From an uncultured Bacilli bacterium (GTDB taxonomy: Bacteria; Bacillota_I; Bacilli_A; RF39; UBA660), in contig CAKOLB010000006.1 of the NCBI GenBank assembly GCA_934096125.1, positions 1-64,000 on the forward strand: a stretch of DNA of 64,000 nucleotides, read 5' to 3'. Positions 8,216-16,095 of the stretch are shown here, one piece after another (positions within the stretch are counted from its first letter, which is position 1; every line of letters begins with the position of its first letter). The position numbers and the translations under genes were made by a program. The notes below the pieces were generated by a model. It was not told where the DNA came from. It was given only the letters and a program-made list of their open reading frames with translations, and did not search any database.

Positions 8216-8410
8216 TTAGATAACAGACTTTAATCTGTTTCTATCTCCTTTAGCTAAAACGCCTTTATTACGTCTTTGTCTTACTTCTTTAGCAGTATCT
8301 TTTCCAGTCTTATGATTACTACCAGACTTCTTATAAGTTAGTTCCCCATTTTTTTTCTTATTAAATACTTTTGCACTTGACTTATGTGTTTTTTGTTTTG
8401 ACTTTGCCAT
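8216..8410 (-). CDS. rpmI: 50S ribosomal protein L35
   Basis: Basic 64-aa large-subunit protein, MAKSKQKTHKSSAKVFNKK at the start and QRRNKGVLAKGDRNRLK at the end, normal family length. Middle gene of the infC-rpmI-rplT operon, six bases after infC and 17 before rplT. Confidence 0.96.
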   Translation of the reverse strand: MAKSKQKTHKSSAKVFNKKKNGELTYKKSGSNHKTGKDTAKEVRQRRNKGVLAKGDRNRLKSVI

Positions 8411-8416
8411 AACTTC

Positions 8417-8953
8417 CTATTTCCCTTCTCCTTTTTTTGGTGCTAAAATCATTGCCATTTGTCTTCCATCTAGTTTTGGTTCCATTTCTATTACGCTACT
8501 ATCCTTTAATGCATCCGCAAACTTAAGCAAAACTTCTTTTCCATACTCAGGTTTTGCCATTTGTCTTCCCTTAAAACGAATAAAAGCTTTTATCTTATGT
8601 CCTTTTTTAAGGTATGACTCAGCATTTTTTCTTCTCGTCTCAAAATCTCCCACATCAATAGTAACAGACAAACGATATTCTTTGACATCCTTATTTGCTT
8701 CTCTTTGCTTTTTTTGAGTTTCTTTTAATTTCTTTTGTTTCTCATAACGGTATTTATTATAATCCATTATTTTTACAACCGCCGGAACACCATTACCATT
8801 CATTAAAACCAAATCCAAACCAGCATAACTTGCAAGGGTCAAAGCATCCGCTATCTTTTTTAAGCCCATCTTTTCTCCATTCGGGCCAATAACCATTACC
8901 TCAGGAATTTTAATGTTTTCATTAATTAATAATTCTCCACTATTATTTGCTAT
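8417..8953 (-). CDS. infC: Translation initiation factor IF-3 (probable AUA start)
   Basis: Binds the 30S subunit and discriminates against wrong initiation codons. N-domain INENIKIPEVMVIGPNGEKMG, linker rich in Lys/Gln, C-domain RLSVTIDVGDFETRRKNAESYLKKGHKIKAFIRFKGRQ... conserved. No ATG fits the N-terminus. GGAGGT (8961-8966) lies seven bases before an ATA codon at 8953, and the next residues ANNSGELLINEN match the usual IF-3 beginning. A TTG at 8968 is in frame but has the Shine-Dalgarno after it. Unusual AUU/AUC starts with IF-3 autoregulation are known in E. coli and Geobacillus infC, so AUA is plausible here. Preceded by an L20-type leader. Confidence 0.93.
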   Translation of the reverse strand: MANNSGELLINENIKIPEVMVIGPNGEKMGLKKIADALTLASYAGLDLVLMNGNGVPAVVKIMDYNKYRYEKQKKLKETQKKQREANKDVKEYRLSVTIDVGDFETRRKNAESYLKKGHKIKAFIRFKGRQMAKPEYGKEVLLKFADALKDSSVIEMEPKLDGRQMAMILAPKKGEGK

Positions 8954-9090
8954 ATTAAGCACCTCCAAATATCAAAAAATGAATACAAACTTTGTATCCA
9001 TTCCATCTTAAAGTATATCTCTAATGGCTTTTTACCTATCGTTATTTTAACAATCAGGTGGATACAAAATCTCTTTCCTTTTTCAACAAC
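8954..9090 (-). promoter_or_regulatory. L20-type attenuator leader of infC-rpmI-rplT
   Basis: Two mutually exclusive pairings are visible. The early segment TTTGTATCCA (RNA of 9059-9068) is perfectly complementary to TGGATACAAA (8991-9000), forming an antiterminator. The same TGGATACAAA can instead pair with TTTGTATTC (8981-8989) to make a hairpin followed by ATTTTTT, a terminator. This matches the known L20-controlled transcription attenuation of the Bacillus infC operon; that L20 is the ligand here is inferred from gene content. Confidence 0.75.
8973..9000 (-). terminator. Leader terminator before infC
   Basis: Stem GGATACAAA/TTTGTATTC with a tiny loop followed by ATTTTTT on the minus strand; the OFF form of the attenuator leader. 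Confidence 0.65.
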
Positions 9091-9096
9091 AACTAT

Positions 9097-9125
9097 ATTC
9101 TATACTAATATCTTACTCCTGTCAA
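9097..9125 (-). promoter_or_regulatory. Sigma-A-type promoter of infC operon
   Basis: TTGACA (perfect), 17 bp, TAGAAT on the minus strand; transcription would start near 9090 and produce the leader. Confidence 0.75.
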
Positions 9126-9132
9126 CCCATTT

Positions 9133-9597
9133 TTATGCCATTTTCTTAGACATAACTAAACTCATTCGAGCCATATCTTCATTTTTTCTTTTTAAAACTA
9201 AGGCAGCATCCTTTTCCCCAAGCAACTCTTTAATCATAAACTCTGGTAAATGATAAAGACCTTCAACCGAAAATATTCCTTGACATACCAGTAAATTACG
9301 GACCTTTGTATCAACATATATTCCCTGGAAATCCGCTAAAGCCTCAGCATATTTATTAAACTTTTCTTTAGTATCAATACCATACTTTTTTAATGAAAAC
9401 ACATAAGACTTCATCACATCTATTAAACTATCAGCATACATGACAGACACTTCATCACTACCAGGAAACTTATCATCACAAGCTTTAACAACCGTAGTCA
9501 AAAAGTCACTTGGAAGTATTTCTCCAAGCACTTCATAATAACCTCGGTCTTGAAAAGATATATCTGAACTATAAAATATAGCATTTACAAAACTCAT
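9133..9597 (-). CDS. Uncharacterised protein, about 154 aa
   Basis: No family recognised. The sequence is soluble and mostly helical in appearance, with a YSSDISFQDRGYYEVLGEILP start region and a KRKNEDMARMSLVMSKK C-terminus; no transmembrane segment or catalytic motif stands out. Three in-frame ATGs are possible. The one at 9597 is five bases after GGAG; one at 9627 is only two bases from a strong AAGGAGG, and a longer start would place that Shine-Dalgarno inside the gene. It sits between thrS and the infC promoter, on the same strand, and may be cotranscribed with thrS. Confidence 0.6.
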   Translation of the reverse strand: MSFVNAIFYSSDISFQDRGYYEVLGEILPSDFLTTVVKACDDKFPGSDEVSVMYADSLIDVMKSYVFSLKKYGIDTKEKFNKYAEALADFQGIYVDTKVRNLLVCQGIFSVEGLYHLPEFMIKELLGEKDAALVLKRKNEDMARMSLVMSKKMA

Positions 9598-9714
9598 TCG
9601 CTCTCCCCTCATATTTTTATTCTCCATTTCCTCCTTCAAATGTTTAGTATTCTACCACGTCTTTAAAAAAAATACAAGAGGCATATCTCTCATATTTCTT
9701 ATTATAAATATTAT

Positions 9715-11472
9715 TTATTTTTTATTATTTATTTTTTCATTCACCATCAAAACAAACTCTTCTAAAGAAAGGCAAGTAACATCTTTACTTCCAAAGCATC
9801 TAAAACTAACGCTTCTACTTTCCTTTTCTTTATCCCCTAAAACTAAAGTAAGTGGCACTTTACTAATTTGAGCTTCTCTCATTTTATAAGATAATTTTTC
9901 ATCTCTATCATCTAGTTTCACTCTAAAGTTTTCTTTTTCTAGTGCCTTTTTAACTTCTTTAGCATACTCCAAATGATATTCATTTTTAACAGGAATTATA
10001 TCTATCTGCATCGGAGCAAGCCAAAGCGGTAACACACCTTTAGTTTCTTCAAGTAAAAATGCTATAAATCTATCTAGTGAACCCAAAATTGCTCTATGAA
10101 TAACCACTGGAGTTTCTTTATTACCATCTTTATTAATATAATTAAGTTCAAACCGGCGAGGAAGCAAAAAGTCTAATTGAATAGTTGGAATAGCTACTTC
10201 ATTACCTACCGCAGGTTTAATCAAAATATCTAACTTTGGTCCATAAAAGGCTGCTTCACCTTCAACTTCCACAAAATTAACATTTAACTCTTGTAAAACT
10301 TTTCGAAGAGCATCTTCCGCCATTTCCCACATCGCATCATCATCAAAATATTTCTCTTTATCATTTTTATCTCTTAATGAAAGTCTAAACTTATTTTTAG
10401 TAATATCGATATTAAAGTCTTTATAAACTTCAATTGTTAAATCTAACACATTTTTAAACTCTTCTGCAATTTGTTCTGGTGTGCAAAATATATGCGAATC
10501 ATTTTGAGTAAATGCTCTAGCCCGCTCTATACCTTTAACTGACCCAGCTGACTCATAACGAAAGTCATTAGCAATTTCAGCAATTCTCACCGGTAAATCT
10601 TTATATGAATGCAAGAAGTTTTTATAAATAACCATATGATGGGGACAATTCATTGGCCGAAGCACATAAGCCTCATTATCAAGTTCCATCGCTGGAAACA
10701 TATCATCTTTATAGTGATCCCAGTGCCCACTTGTTTTATATAGATTAACACTACCAAGATCAGGTGTATGAACATGTTTATATCCATGTGAAACTTCTTT
10801 TTCTGTCATATAATTTTGAATGATACGCCACAAAGTATAACCATTTGGAAGCCAAATTGGAAGCCCTCTACCAACTAAATCAGAAAGCATAAATATTTTT
10901 AAATCTTTCGCAATCTTTCGATGGTCTCTTTCTTTTGCTTCTTCTAATTCTTGTAAATAGTTTTGCAAATCTTCTTCAGTTTCAAAGCATACCCCATATA
11001 TTCTTTGAAGCATTTGATTATTTGCATCATTTTTCCAATAAGCTCCACTTACTTTAAGTAGTTTAAAATGTTTTAAAAGCTTCACAGTTTCAAGATGAGG
11101 TCCTCTACATAAATCCGTAAAATCTCCTTGAGTATAAATACTTATAACACTACCATCCCCCAGATTATTAATTAAATCTAGCTTATATGGGTCATTTTTA
11201 AACATTTCTAACGCTTCATCTTTTGTTATTTCATGCCTAACAATTCTCTTACCATCCTTAGCTATTTTCTTCATCTCTTTTTCCAGTTTTGGTAAATCTT
11301 CTTCGCTCAAAGTAATACTACCAAGGTCGATATCATAGTAAAAACCATCTTCAACCACTGGACCTACCCAAAACTTAGCATCTGGATACAAATGCTTAAC
11401 CGCTTGAGCTAGCAAATGCGCACACGAATGATTCATTACATTCAAACTTTCATTTTCTTTAATATTTATCAT
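9715..11472 (-). CDS. thrS: Threonyl-tRNA synthetase lacking the TGS domain
   Basis: Charges tRNA-Thr. The 585-aa protein begins directly with the N2 editing domain (MNHSCAHLLAQAVKHLYP, HxxxH motif; CRGPHLETV) and continues with the class II catalytic core: motif 2 around NDFRYESAGSVKGIERARAFTQNDSHIFC, zinc ligands Cys in RPMNCPHH, motif 3 VVIHRAILGSLDRF, and the anticodon-binding domain at the end. The approximately 60-residue TGS (N1) domain of the usual 640-aa enzyme is missing, and the chosen ATG is the right one since a T-box terminator ends just upstream. Loss of TGS occurs in some reduced genomes. Regulated by the T-box. Confidence 0.95.
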   Translation of the reverse strand: MINIKENESLNVMNHSCAHLLAQAVKHLYPDAKFWVGPVVEDGFYYDIDLGSITLSEEDLPKLEKEMKKIAKDGKRIVRHEITKDEALEMFKNDPYKLDLINNLGDGSVISIYTQGDFTDLCRGPHLETVKLLKHFKLLKVSGAYWKNDANNQMLQRIYGVCFETEEDLQNYLQELEEAKERDHRKIAKDLKIFMLSDLVGRGLPIWLPNGYTLWRIIQNYMTEKEVSHGYKHVHTPDLGSVNLYKTSGHWDHYKDDMFPAMELDNEAYVLRPMNCPHHMVIYKNFLHSYKDLPVRIAEIANDFRYESAGSVKGIERARAFTQNDSHIFCTPEQIAEEFKNVLDLTIEVYKDFNIDITKNKFRLSLRDKNDKEKYFDDDAMWEMAEDALRKVLQELNVNFVEVEGEAAFYGPKLDILIKPAVGNEVAIPTIQLDFLLPRRFELNYINKDGNKETPVVIHRAILGSLDRFIAFLLEETKGVLPLWLAPMQIDIIPVKNEYHLEYAKEVKKALEKENFRVKLDDRDEKLSYKMREAQISKVPLTLVLGDKEKESRSVSFRCFGSKDVTCLSLEEFVLMVNEKINNKK

Positions 11473-11489
11473 TTTTCTCTCCTCCTAAA

Positions 11490-11698
11490 CACAAAAAAAG
11501 AATGTTACCAAGGAGTCAAACTTATGACGGTACCATCCTTTTATTTTTCTTCATTTTGATAACGGCCAAAACCGGAGTCTATTAAACTCGAAGCATCCGT
11601 AAAGTAGTAACCCTTAGCCTTCCTTGCTAGCTTTCCACCACCGCTAACTCTCTAGAAATTCCAATCTAAAAGTCTTGTCTTTCGTCAAACGCTCAACA
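11490..11698 (-). promoter_or_regulatory. T-box leader of thrS
   Basis: On the minus strand the leader has an AGAGAG-type bulge with a GGTGGTGGAAAGC distal loop (near 11630-11655), an ACT codon pair at 11603-11608 fitting a Thr specifier, and the T-box core AAGGATGGTACCG near 11530-11545. The T-box segment GGATGGTACC can pair with GGTAACATTC just before a run of seven T, forming the terminator that uncharged tRNA-Thr would disrupt. Strong class call; the exact specifier is inferred. Confidence 0.85.
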
Positions 11699-11703
11699 CC
11701 TAA

Positions 11704-11732
11704 AATATAGCACATTTCCACTTATCTATCAA
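11704..11732 (-). promoter_or_regulatory. Sigma-A-type promoter of thrS T-box transcript
   Basis: TTGATA, 17 bp, TATATT on the minus strand, just upstream of the T-box leader. Confidence 0.7.
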
Positions 11733-11739
11733 GTAGCAA

Positions 11740-12573
11740 TTAAGCAAAATATGCTAAAATATCTTGCCAAAGCACTTCATGATTTAAATCAAAAAGCACT
11801 TTATGTCCAGCATTATAATCTTTACTTGTAACATTTGCTCCCTTTTGCCTTAAATACTTTTCTAAATTTACTAGCGAGCCTTTTTCACTTAGCGTACTAT
11901 CCAAAGAGCCATGAACTAAAAATATATTTTGCAATTCAAACTCAAGCTTTTTCACATTTGCTTCTAGTCTCACTATCTCATATATACTTTTATTTTTATA
12001 GTTGTAGTAGCAATTTGCATCACTTTTAAACTCATTTGTAGCAACACTACTTGAAAAAAGTACTGTCTTACTTCCAAAACCTAGTACACTTTGCATATAA
12101 CTACTTTCCCCATTTTTTCCAAGTATTCCCAGCATAAACTTTAAAAGTTTAAGTGTTGCTATGGCACTTTCACTAAAAATCGGTGAAACCAAAACTGTTT
12201 TTACAGGCTTTATTTGCGGCAAAGCATTAAAACATACAAGCGCCCCTAAACTATCACCAAGAACATAAATATCTTTTCCCCCAAATCTATTTTTCGCATA
12301 ATTATAAACAATAACTAAATCATCTATTAACTTTCCAGCATCACTAATAACCCCAAGTTCATTTTCTTTACTTATGCTTTTCCCATGTCCCCGCATATCA
12401 TAAAGAAGAATATTAAAACCATTTTGATAAAAATAATTAGCCATATTATAATATCTTTCTTTATACTCATTTATCCCTGGCACAATAATTAAAGTTTTAC
12501 TTGCCCCTATATTTTCCATAATACTTACAGATAAATAAAGTAAATCACAAGATTTTAAACTAACTTCAATCAT
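11740..12573 (-). CDS. Alpha/beta hydrolase (serine aminopeptidase/lysophospholipase type)
   Basis: The 277-aa protein shows the alpha/beta hydrolase plan: oxyanion region IIVPGINEYKERY, YDMRGHGKS, nucleophile elbow GDSLGA (Ser near residue 108), acid region HGSLDSTLSE, and catalytic His in AGHKVLFD. The closest pattern is the Hydrolase_4/monoacylglycerol-lipase type. No signal peptide. Its start overlaps the upstream HerA-like gene by four bases (ATGA), so translation is coupled. Substrate unknown. Confidence 0.8.
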   Translation of the reverse strand: MIEVSLKSCDLLYLSVSIMENIGASKTLIIVPGINEYKERYYNMANYFYQNGFNILLYDMRGHGKSISKENELGVISDAGKLIDDLVIVYNYAKNRFGGKDIYVLGDSLGALVCFNALPQIKPVKTVLVSPIFSESAIATLKLLKFMLGILGKNGESSYMQSVLGFGSKTVLFSSSVATNEFKSDANCYYNYKNKSIYEIVRLEANVKKLEFELQNIFLVHGSLDSTLSEKGSLVNLEKYLRQKGANVTSKDYNAGHKVLFDLNHEVLWQDILAYFA

Positions 12574-14309
12574 AACATCTCCTCCTCATACCAAAGACTA
12601 GCAACATCTACACTAGCATTTTTTGGTGCCACCTTAGGCATCTCAAGTTTTATCAAAAGAGGCATCTTAAAACCTGTTCCAAAAGCATAACACACCCCTG
12701 CATTTAACTCTTTTATTTTCTCAATCACATTTAAAGACATATTTGTACTCATTTGTTTTATCTGTTCCAAATCCGCGGGATGAATAACCCGAAAAACCAA
12801 ATAATTAGCACATTGACTTAACGCAGTCGATGAAAGCTCACTTGGCCTTTGTGTTATAAAAGTCATAAGACATCCATACTTTCTTCCCTCTTTGGTAATA
12901 CGATTAAATATATTATAACCAATAACTTCCTCATCACTATCATTTTGAACATACCTATGGGCTTCTTCTAAAATTATATTAAAGGAAAAAGACCCATTAT
13001 CTCTATTTTTAATCAGATAATTAAATATAAGCTTACTATATAGTTTAGTTAAAACTTTAGCAAATCTACTTTCTAAATCACTTAAATCTATAATAGTTAA
13101 ATTATTACAAACAAACATATCTTTCATAAACTTATCATAATCTATAAAATCATCATATTTAAATATATTATTTTTAGGACTATTAATAATTGCTTGCAAT
13201 CTTGTTTTTAATATATTTACTTGTTTATAAGCTTCATCACTATTTAAAGTACCTTCACTTATAAGTGCAAACTCCAAAGCATAATACAAATCTTCTAAAT
13301 CATATGCAAAATCTTTTATTACATCTATATTATCTATATTTATTATTTCGAAATTACTCAAAAAATTCATAACTTCATATATAGCATTAATTTTTCCTTG
13401 CTCATCAATTAAAAGACACTGGCGAAGTGTTCTATCATACCCCGGCTGATGAATTATTGACTCCAAATTTAAGTCTTTCGTATTATAATGAGATAAAACC
13501 GCAATTACTTGGTCACGAGTACTACTAGATGATTTACCAGACGTTAAAATATCCATTATACACTTAGCTATTATATCATTTTTGTACTCTTGCATCTTAG
13601 GACTTTTACTTTTAAAAATACTTACAAGTTTCAAAGTTTTATCAAGTACCGCTATCTGCTGAGCATTAGTAGCTCCAAGTAATATTGCTAAATCATCTGT
13701 TTCTAAAAAATAAGCTGGATATTTAAGAAACCTCTCTTCTGCATTTATAGATGAATATTTTTGAATAGTAAGTCCTTTTTCTTTTATCATATCAAAAGCA
13801 TTTACATATTCTCCATAAGCATCAAATAAAACAAAATGAGCATTAAATGGCGTATTTATCCCTAAAAAAAGATTTTGAAGTATCCGTGTTAACCCACAAG
13901 ACTTACCACTTCCTGTATTTCCTACAATAGCGTTATGAAATGAGAAAAAATCATTAAGTTTTACCAAAACATTAAATTTTTCATAAAGATAAGATTTTCC
14001 CAAAACTAAAGAATTACCAGCCAAATTATTATCGCCAAGAATAAGAGCAAGTTCATCAGCATTAATGGGGCGAATACTTGCATCAGATGATAAAGGCGCA
14101 TTACCACCTGCATAAAATCTATTTTGCCAAATAAACCCCACCAAAAAACATTTTATTATCTTTTCACTAACAAGTGTAACTTCAGCTACCACTTTTTTAT
14201 CATCTATAACAAAAACAATATACCCACCAAGCAAAGTTGCATCAACACTTTGCTTTTTATTTTCTAAGGTAATCTCTCTAGTCTGCACCTCTAATATTTT
14301 GCCAAACAT
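12570..14309 (-). CDS. HerA-like (DUF87) P-loop ATPase
   Basis: A 579-aa ATPase of the HerA/FtsK superfamily. A small beta-barrel-like N-terminal part (HAS-barrel region, about 1-100) precedes Walker A GNTGSGKSCGL (about residue 131), a long helical insertion (about 200-380), Walker B plus catalytic acid in NIILEEAHRYVQND (about residue 445), and the sensor/arginine region FITQRPSELSSTALSQ and VFRVIHPADLE. HerA ATPases translocate DNA, usually with NurA or other nucleases; no nuclease is adjacent here. The partner by coupled translation is an alpha/beta hydrolase. A housekeeping or a defence role is possible. Confidence 0.85.
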   Translation of the reverse strand: MFGKILEVQTREITLENKKQSVDATLLGGYIVFVIDDKKVVAEVTLVSEKIIKCFLVGFIWQNRFYAGGNAPLSSDASIRPINADELALILGDNNLAGNSLVLGKSYLYEKFNVLVKLNDFFSFHNAIVGNTGSGKSCGLTRILQNLFLGINTPFNAHFVLFDAYGEYVNAFDMIKEKGLTIQKYSSINAEERFLKYPAYFLETDDLAILLGATNAQQIAVLDKTLKLVSIFKSKSPKMQEYKNDIIAKCIMDILTSGKSSSSTRDQVIAVLSHYNTKDLNLESIIHQPGYDRTLRQCLLIDEQGKINAIYEVMNFLSNFEIINIDNIDVIKDFAYDLEDLYYALEFALISEGTLNSDEAYKQVNILKTRLQAIINSPKNNIFKYDDFIDYDKFMKDMFVCNNLTIIDLSDLESRFAKVLTKLYSKLIFNYLIKNRDNGSFSFNIILEEAHRYVQNDSDEEVIGYNIFNRITKEGRKYGCLMTFITQRPSELSSTALSQCANYLVFRVIHPADLEQIKQMSTNMSLNVIEKIKELNAGVCYAFGTGFKMPLLIKLEMPKVAPKNASVDVASLWYEEEML

Positions 14310-14356
14310 CTTATCAACCTCTACTTTAAAATAAGTATATCACACTTTATTTAGGG

Positions 14357-14385
14357 TTGCACTTTCTTTTTTTTTTTGATATACT
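14357..14385 (+). promoter_or_regulatory. Promoter of tRNA-Lys
   Basis: TTGCAC, 17 bp (T-rich), TATACT, about 20 bases before the tRNA. Confidence 0.65.
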
Positions 14386-14405
14386 CATTTTGTTAGCAAA
14401 AAATT

Positions 14406-14481
14406 GTCTCCTTAGCTCAGTTGGTAGAGCAACTGACTCTTAATCAGTGGGTCTAGAGTTCGAATCTCTAAGGGGACACCA
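14406..14481 (+). tRNA. tRNA-Lys (anticodon CTT)
   Basis: A full cloverleaf is visible: acceptor GTCTCCT/AGGGGAC (one G-U), D-arm GCTC/GAGC, anticodon stem ACTGA/TCAGT with loop CTCTTAA, T-arm TAGAG-TTCGAAT-CTCTA, and an encoded CCA. The anticodon CTT reads AAG. It is a lone tRNA gene with its own promoter. Confidence 0.97.
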
Positions 14482-14522
14482 AAAAGATAACAAAAAGGTA
14501 CGTAAAAGTACTTTTTTTAATT

Positions 14523-14556
14523 AAAAAACACTTTCTTTCAAGTGTTTTAATTTTTT
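14523..14556. terminator. Bidirectional terminator
   Basis: Stem AAAACACTT/AAGTGTTTT flanked by A-runs and T-runs on both sides. It ends the tRNA transcript on + and overlaps the stop of the SH3-domain gene on minus. Confidence 0.7.
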
Positions 14557-15167
14557 ATAGTAGCAAAATCATCTACTCTACTCTCATCTGGTATTATAGT
14601 AAATTCAATTTTTTGTAGTTTAGTTGTACTTTGCTTATTATCATCAGTAGCAGTATATAAAATCCAGTATTGATCTGTTCCAGTACTTTCATTTACTTCA
14701 TGATATACTTTATGAGTTATTTTAACATTTCCGCCACCACTTACTTCTAAATGGTCATACTTTATATCGTCAATACTATTTACATGATATGTATCCTCAT
14801 AAAATTTAATAGCTAAACTACTAGTTTCATTGGGATTATTTATATCTTTTAAATACTTAGTATCTTTTGGATTAGCTATCCACCCATATTTACCATCTTC
14901 ATATTCGATATGATACCAGTAATTATCATTTTTACCAACCATATCATCAACAGCATATATTTCTCCCTTTTTCACTTCGCCAAGCTCACTACTATTGCGG
15001 TCAGCATCATTTCTTATCTTAATATACTCATTAAGCACCTCAACATGCCATCCTTCTTTAATTTTCTCAAGTTTAGCGGCAGCTATTTTCTCTTTAACAA
15101 AGCCATAACCAAAATACCCCCCAATACCTAGTCCAATTATAACTAGCACTATAACAAATTTTTTCAA
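14547..15167 (-). CDS. Membrane-anchored protein with bacterial SH3 domain
   Basis: A 206-aa protein with one N-terminal transmembrane segment (about residues 3-26) and an extracytoplasmic part. Residues about 45-100 (YIKIRNDADRNSSELGEV, YWYHIEYEDGKYGWI) match the SH3b pattern used for cell-wall binding. The C-terminal domain (about 110-206) is not recognised. The start is TTG, seven bases after GGGAGTG; no ATG fits. It is probably a wall-associated protein; ligand unknown. Confidence 0.75.
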   Translation of the reverse strand: MKKFVIVLVIIGLGIGGYFGYGFVKEKIAAAKLEKIKEGWHVEVLNEYIKIRNDADRNSSELGEVKKGEIYAVDDMVGKNDNYWYHIEYEDGKYGWIANPKDTKYLKDINNPNETSSLAIKFYEDTYHVNSIDDIKYDHLEVSGGGNVKITHKVYHEVNESTGTDQYWILYTATDDNKQSTTKLQKIEFTIIPDESRVDDFATIKN

Positions 15168-15264
15168 ATTTCTTCACTCCCATATATTACAATTATACCA
15201 AATATTTATAATTTTACTAGTACTATCCTCTTTTTTTTGTTATACTAATCCTGGTGATAAAAAT

Positions 15265-15573
15265 TTGAAAAAATATAAGTATTTAACCTTATCAAAGGAA
15301 GAACAAAAAAAGTTACAAGAGAAATATTTCCAAACTAATGATGGCATTAATCTAAAAAAAATATTTAATAGAATAATAATGTACTCAATATGTTTAATAA
15401 TTATCGGTATTGTCTTATCAGTTCAAAATTATTTAAACGATAAAGGAACAACAAGTTATATATATAGTATTTTCTTAGTAATAGTAGGTATTGCCTTTCT
15501 AATTGCTAGACACAATATATTTATCAAAAAAATAAATGAATATTTAATAAACTCCAAAAAGAAAAGTAAATAA
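15265..15573 (+). CDS. Small two-TM membrane protein
   Basis: A 102-aa protein with a charged, helical N-terminus (SKEEQKKLQEKYF), two transmembrane segments (about residues 37-54 and 65-84) and a lysine-rich tail. No family recognised. The start is TTG, seven to eight bases after GGTGAT. A terminator follows directly. Function unknown. Confidence 0.65.
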   Translation: MKKYKYLTLSKEEQKKLQEKYFQTNDGINLKKIFNRIIMYSICLIIIGIVLSVQNYLNDKGTTSYIYSIFLVIVGIAFLIARHNIFIKKINEYLINSKKKSK

Positions 15574-15580
15574 AAAGTAA

Positions 15581-15611
15581 GGATACACCTTAATAGGTGA
15601 TATCTTTTTTT
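15581..15611 (+). terminator. Rho-independent terminator
   Basis: Stem GATACACCT/AGGTGATATC with a 4-base loop followed by seven T, just after the two-TM gene. Confidence 0.75.
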
Positions 15612-15630
15612 GGTTCTTCGAAATCTGGTG

Positions 15631-15664
15631 AGGAGTTAAAATTGAATAAAGTCAATTAACTCCT
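15631..15664. repeat. Inverted repeat, 13-bp arms
   Basis: Arms AGGAGTTAAAATTGA and TCAATTAACTCCT pair over 13 bp with a two-base bulge and a 6-base loop. No T-run follows on either strand, so it is not a normal terminator. It lies in a 230-bp non-coding stretch before the HTH gene; an operator or a mobile-element end are possible readings. Confidence 0.45.
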
Positions 15665-15807
15665 AATTAAAAACCATACGTTTAAAAATACTTGTTTTTT
15701 TGTATATATAAACCAATCTATTTCATTGCTATATTTGTTTTTAAGCAATCTATAATCCTTACTATTATAACTAATTATCCTGTAATCTTATTTTATTTTA
15801 CTACATA

Positions 15808-16041
15808 TTGAAAATAAAAGCCAATGACTACAAAGCCAATGAGGTAATAAAAATAATTAGAAAATGGAGTGGAAAAACCCAAACTGAATTTGGCAAAGAA
15901 ATAAATCGTACTAAAAACGCTATTCAATTTTATGAATACGGCCAAAGAAACTATGATTTTGAACTTCTTTTAGAAAATGCTAAAAAAGAAAATTTTATTA
16001 TCACTATCGAAAAAATAATAACTAAAAATTGGAAGTTGTAA
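15808..16041 (+). CDS. XRE-type helix-turn-helix protein, 77 aa
   Basis: Residues about 8-60 form an XRE/Cro helix-turn-helix (SGKTQTEFGKEINRTKNAIQFYEYGQRN). The protein is short, with only a brief C-terminal strand region (ENFIITIEKII). The only start in reach is TTG and no good ribosome-binding site is visible, so the true start is uncertain. It precedes the translesion polymerase on the same strand and could regulate it. Confidence 0.5.
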   Translation: MKIKANDYKANEVIKIIRKWSGKTQTEFGKEINRTKNAIQFYEYGQRNYDFELLLENAKKENFIITIEKIITKNWKL

Positions 16042-16095
16042 ATTTCTATATACTACCTTATAATATTTTATAGAAACAAAGGTTCGGTGATAAAA

